The position numbers and the translations under genes are program-made. This document shows positions 8,640 through 10,573 of a stretch of 10,573 nt of DNA, one piece after another (within the stretch, counting starts at the first letter, position 1; the number at the start of each line of letters is the position of its first letter). The stretch lies in the NCBI GenBank assembly GCA_017475845.1, contig JAFVEU010000235.1, forward strand, positions 1 through 10,573, given 5' to 3'. The DNA is from Lachnospiraceae bacterium. GTDB lineage: Bacteria; Bacillota; Clostridia; Lachnospirales; Lachnospiraceae. The notes under the pieces were generated by a model. That model made no database searches and was not told the DNA's origin. It saw nothing but the letters and a program-made list of their open reading frames with translations.

Positions 8640-8642
8640 ACT

Positions 8643-8657
8643 GAATAGTAACTATTC
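8643..8657. promoter_or_regulatory. Perfect palindrome over the ileS promoter, candidate operator
   Basis: GAATAGT-A-ACTATTC is an exact inverted repeat with 7-bp arms around one central base. It overlaps the proposed ileS -10 element (8654-8659) and predicted start point, which is where a dimeric repressor would block RNA polymerase. Its size and AT-rich symmetry resemble sites of MarR/GntR-class dimers, but the regulator cannot be named from the sequence. Confidence 0.5.
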
Positions 8658-8682
8658 TCTTCTATTTTTGGCTTGTTGTCAA
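8654..8682 (-). promoter_or_regulatory. Sigma-A-type promoter of the ileS operon
   Basis: On the - strand a perfect -35 TTGACA (8682-8677) is followed after 17 bases by GAGAAT (8659-8654), a 4/6 match to TATAAT. Transcription would begin near 8647, giving an ileS leader of about 115 bases. The -35 lies on the same 7 bp as the -35 of the divergent purC promoter. The -10 is weak, which would suit activation or repression through the palindrome that covers it. Confidence 0.6.
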
Positions 8683-8704
8683 TGATTGTTCGTTGCGCTA
8701 TAAT
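8676..8704 (+). promoter_or_regulatory. Sigma-A-type promoter of purC
   Basis: TTGTCA (8676-8681, 5/6 match) and a perfect TATAAT (8699-8704) are 17 bases apart, the ideal spacing. Transcription should start near 8711, leaving a leader of about 108 bases before the purC ATG. An inverted repeat AATGATT/AATCATT (8681-8687 and 8702-8708) frames the spacer and -10, and the opposite strand of the spacer reads CGAACAAT (8692-8685), matching the core of the Bacillus PurR box. Control by a purine repressor is possible but unproven. Confidence 0.75.
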
Positions 8705-8718
8705 CATTACTGTTCAGT

Positions 8719-8782
8719 GGCCGGCCGGCTGCTGAATGCAGCGCGCCTGCCGCCATGCAAAACCGGCCCGGCCGGTGGCGGC
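8719..8782 (+). promoter_or_regulatory. GC-rich structured purC leader with competing stems
   Basis: GGCCGGCCGG (8719-8728) can pair with CCGGCCCGGCC (8763-8773, one bulged C). A small hairpin GCTGC-TGAAT-GCAGC (8728-8742) sits at its base or inside it. Alternatively GCCGCCA (8749-8755) pairs with TGGCGGC (8776-8782) around an inner ACCGG/CCGGT stem (8762-8766 and 8772-8776). The two main folds share bases and exclude each other. No T run follows, and the ribosome binding site at 8807-8813 is outside both stems. It does not match the purine riboswitch. Its role is unknown; it may just be a GC-rich repeat. Confidence 0.45.
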
Positions 8783-8818
8783 GAGCCTTAAGGGTTATGA
8801 TCATCTAAGGAGGAGATT

Positions 8819-9688
8819 ATGCAGGAACTTAAGCCTGTTAAGTCAGGAAAGGTAAGGGAGATATACGACATAGGCGACAGCCTTGTAATGGTGGCTACGG
8901 ACAGGATATCAGCCTTTGACGTGATACTTAAGAACGAGATACCGGATAAGGGAAAGGTTCTTACCCGTATTTCGGAATTCTGGTTTGATTTCACCGGGGA
9001 TCTGGTACCGAACCATATGATCTCCGCAGATGTGGAGGATATGCCGGAGTTTTTCAGAAACAGTTCCTTTAAGGGCAGGACCATGATGGTAAAGAAGCTC
9101 AACATGCTTCCCATAGAATGCATAGTGAGAGGATATATCACGGGAAGCGGATGGGAGAGCTATAAGGAAAACGGCACGGTTTGCGGGATAAAGCTTCCCG
9201 AGGGTCTTAAGAACTGCGACAGGCTTCCGGAACCCATCTATACCCCCAGCACAAAGGCTGAGCTGGGTGAGCATGACGAGAATATTGATTTCGAGAAGAG
9301 CGTGGAGGTACTGGAAAGGGAATTTCCGGGGAAGGGTGCTGAATACGCCGGAAAGATCAGGGATTACACCCTCCTCATATATAAGAAGTGCGCGGAATAC
9401 GCCCTCAGCCGCGGAATCATCCTCGCAGACACCAAATTTGAATTCGGTCTGGATGAAAAGGGTGAGATAGTGCTGGGAGATGAAGTGCTGACGCCGGATT
9501 CCAGCAGGTTCTGGCCTGCGGACGGATATGAGAGCGGCAGATCACAGCCCTCCTTTGACAAGCAGTTTGTAAGGGATTATCTGAAGGCAAATCCGGATTG
9601 TGACTATAAGCTTCCCCAGGATGTGATAGACAGGACTATCGAAAAATACAGGGAAGCCTACAGACTTCTTTCCGGTAAAGAGCTTTAA
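8819..9688 (+). CDS. purC: Phosphoribosylaminoimidazole-succinocarboxamide synthase (SAICAR synthetase)
   Basis: This cytoplasmic enzyme of de novo purine synthesis joins CAIR with aspartate, using ATP, to make SAICAR. The 289 residues contain GKVREIY (10-16) and VATDRISAFDV (25-35) at the N-terminal nucleotide-binding lobe, both family signatures (LPIECIVRGYITGS at 97-110; LADTKFEFG at 202-210) and the EVLTPDSSRFWP segment (222-233). It belongs to the longer 290-residue form rather than the E. coli 237-residue form; the insert around 125-165 and the C-terminal LPQDVIDRTIEKY account for the difference. AAGGAGG lies five bases before the ATG, a strong site. It is transcribed divergently from ileS. 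No other pur gene is in the window; the next gene overlaps its stop codon by one base, suggesting coupled translation. Confidence 0.97.
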   Translation: MQELKPVKSGKVREIYDIGDSLVMVATDRISAFDVILKNEIPDKGKVLTRISEFWFDFTGDLVPNHMISADVEDMPEFFRNSSFKGRTMMVKKLNMLPIECIVRGYITGSGWESYKENGTVCGIKLPEGLKNCDRLPEPIYTPSTKAELGEHDENIDFEKSVEVLEREFPGKGAEYAGKIRDYTLLIYKKCAEYALSRGIILADTKFEFGLDEKGEIVLGDEVLTPDSSRFWPADGYESGRSQPSFDKQFVRDYLKANPDCDYKLPQDVIDRTIEKYREAYRLLSGKEL

Positions 9689-10573
9689 TGGAAAAAAAGA
9701 CAGATATAAGGATGCCCGGCGGCCCTCTGACGGTTTTTATCCTGGGAGCCGCTGCCGGCGCTGTCCTCTTTATCCTGACCTACGGCAGCGCTGTCCTTGA
9801 TGTCACCTATGACACCTGGATCTTCAGGATAAAGGATGTGGATATCCATCAGCATTATCTTGGCTGGTGTCATTTCAGAAAAGCCCCCTGGCATTTTCCG
9901 CCGGGGCTTTTTGACTCTCTGTCCTACCCCTATGAAATGTCCATTCTCTGGACGGATTCCATTCCGTTATTTGCCCTTTTCTTCAAGTGCTTCAGGGACT
10001 TCCTGCCGGAGACCTTTCAGTATTTCGGTATTTACGGGCTGATGTCACAGATGCTTACGGGAGCGCTGTCGGCCCTTATGATAAGGAAGGTAACGGGAAA
10101 TGACATCCTGGCCTGTATCTCGGCCCCTTTTTTCGCAGGAAGCTTCCCCATGCTGCAGAGGATGTTTTACCATACATCCCTTACGTCCCATTACCTTATC
10201 ATTATTCCCCTCATGTTCTTCCTGCATGACGGATATCTGTGGAAGAAGAAGAAAAAATGTGTATTCTGGGGTTTGTATTTTCTTTTTTCGGTAATGATCC
10301 ATCCCTACCTCTGGGCCATGGGTGCGGTTATTTCCGGCTTTGCTTTTATCTATGAGATCACCGTGACCCGGGACATAAGGCCTGCGGTATGTACCCTGAT
10401 CACTTCCGCGGCCGTTACCGTCCTTGCTCTCTGCTTTATGGGGGCTCTGAGCGGAAATGTGAATATGGCTTACAAGCTCGGAGGATTCGGTGCAAACCTG
10501 AATACCTTCGTGAACCCTCTGGGACTTGGCTCCTTCCTGCCTGAGCTTCCCCTTTACACACCGGGGCAGTATG
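9688..10573 (+). CDS. DUF6311-like multi-pass membrane protein, N-terminal part (3' end outside window)
   Basis: The frame is open from an ATG at 9688 to the window end (295 codons). The ATG shares its A with the purC stop (TAATG); the ribosome binding site within the purC end is weak (AAAGAG), so coupled translation is likely. A second ATG at 9712 is less well placed. The protein starts with a short basic tail, a first membrane helix (about 13-32), then an extracytoplasmic-looking loop with DTWIFRIKDVDIHQHYLGW (42-60) and FPPGLFDSLSYPYEMSILWTDSIPL (70-94). Further hydrophobic segments lie near 111-132, 138-158, 167-180, 190-220 and 230-252. The HYLGW, SI-x-TDSIP and LP-x-x-FQYFG motifs resemble DUF6311, large bacterial membrane proteins thought to have a GT-C glycosyltransferase-like fold. 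Asp/His residues after the first helix would suit such an active site. The substrate is unknown. Recognition is from memory of the family, moderately sure. Confidence 0.8.
   Translation, partial: MEKKTDIRMPGGPLTVFILGAAAGAVLFILTYGSAVLDVTYDTWIFRIKDVDIHQHYLGWCHFRKAPWHFPPGLFDSLSYPYEMSILWTDSIPLFALFFKCFRDFLPETFQYFGIYGLMSQMLTGALSALMIRKVTGNDILACISAPFFAGSFPMLQRMFYHTSLTSHYLIIIPLMFFLHDGYLWKKKKKCVFWGLYFLFSVMIHPYLWAMGAVISGFAFIYEITVTRDIRPAVCTLITSAAVTVLALCFMGALSGNVNMAYKLGGFGANLNTFVNPLGLGSFLPELPLYTPGQY

Noticed and set aside
8089..8640. A 183-codon + strand frame reaching into the ileS/purC control region
   Set aside because: Most of it is antisense to the conserved IleS N-terminus, and its end runs through the proposed ileS leader; no protein family is recognisable.
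8711..8818. Purine riboswitch or intrinsic attenuator upstream of purC
   Set aside because: The conserved purine aptamer core is absent, and no hairpin in the leader is followed by a T run.
8533..8818. Small gene or non-coding RNA gene hidden in the 286-base divergent region
   Set aside because: The region is accounted for by two promoters, leaders and palindromes; no short frame there has a start with a ribosome binding site other than ileS and purC.
10045..10302. - strand frame of 85 codons near the right edge
   Set aside because: It is antisense to a continuous membrane-protein frame that begins at the purC stop and has clear family-like motifs, so the + strand frame is the gene.
1..10573. 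Mobile element, CRISPR array, phage or toxin-antitoxin/defence module
   Set aside because: No direct-repeat arrays, terminal inverted repeats, integrase/transposase motifs or small paired genes are seen; the genes are housekeeping types of uniform composition.

Overview
The window looks like chromosomal DNA of a low-to-mid G+C Firmicute, most likely a Clostridia member of the Lachnospiraceae type. This rests on the gene families (a long, type-2-looking IleS; a roughly 290-residue PurC; a YbhJ-like aconitase; a DUF6311-like membrane protein), the AAGGAGG-type ribosome binding sites and the use of AGG/AGA/ATA codons. The lineage is an inference from recognised families, not from a database search. 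No mobile element, CRISPR array, tRNA or rRNA is visible.

Layout: bases 1-563 hold the 3' end of an acidic protein gene of unknown function on the + strand. A strong hairpin at 576-607 separates it from a convergent three-gene block on the - strand, which reads from right to left: ileS (8532 to 5373), glycogen phosphorylase (5349 to 2884) and an aconitase-family hydratase (2873 to 630). Gaps of 23 and 10 bases suggest one operon ending at the hairpin. ileS is split by one extra base in a run of six C residues (6621-6626), so its two halves lie in different frames. Removing one C restores a 1052-residue protein.

Bases 8533-8818 are a divergent control region. It has a good sigma-A-type promoter in each direction, and the two -35 hexamers lie on the same 7 bp. 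It also holds a perfect 15-bp palindrome over the ileS -10/start region, an inverted repeat in the purC promoter, a hairpin at the start of the ileS leader and a very GC-rich structured purC leader. No T-box or purine riboswitch is seen.

To the right, purC (8819-9688) overlaps by one base with a membrane protein gene (9688 to the window end) that resembles the DUF6311 family and is cut by the window edge. The window is mainly housekeeping: translation, storage-glucan breakdown, a possible citrate/isocitrate step and purine synthesis. I see no convincing new multi-gene system. The most notable items are the ileS frame break, the back-to-back promoters and the unusual gene partnerships.
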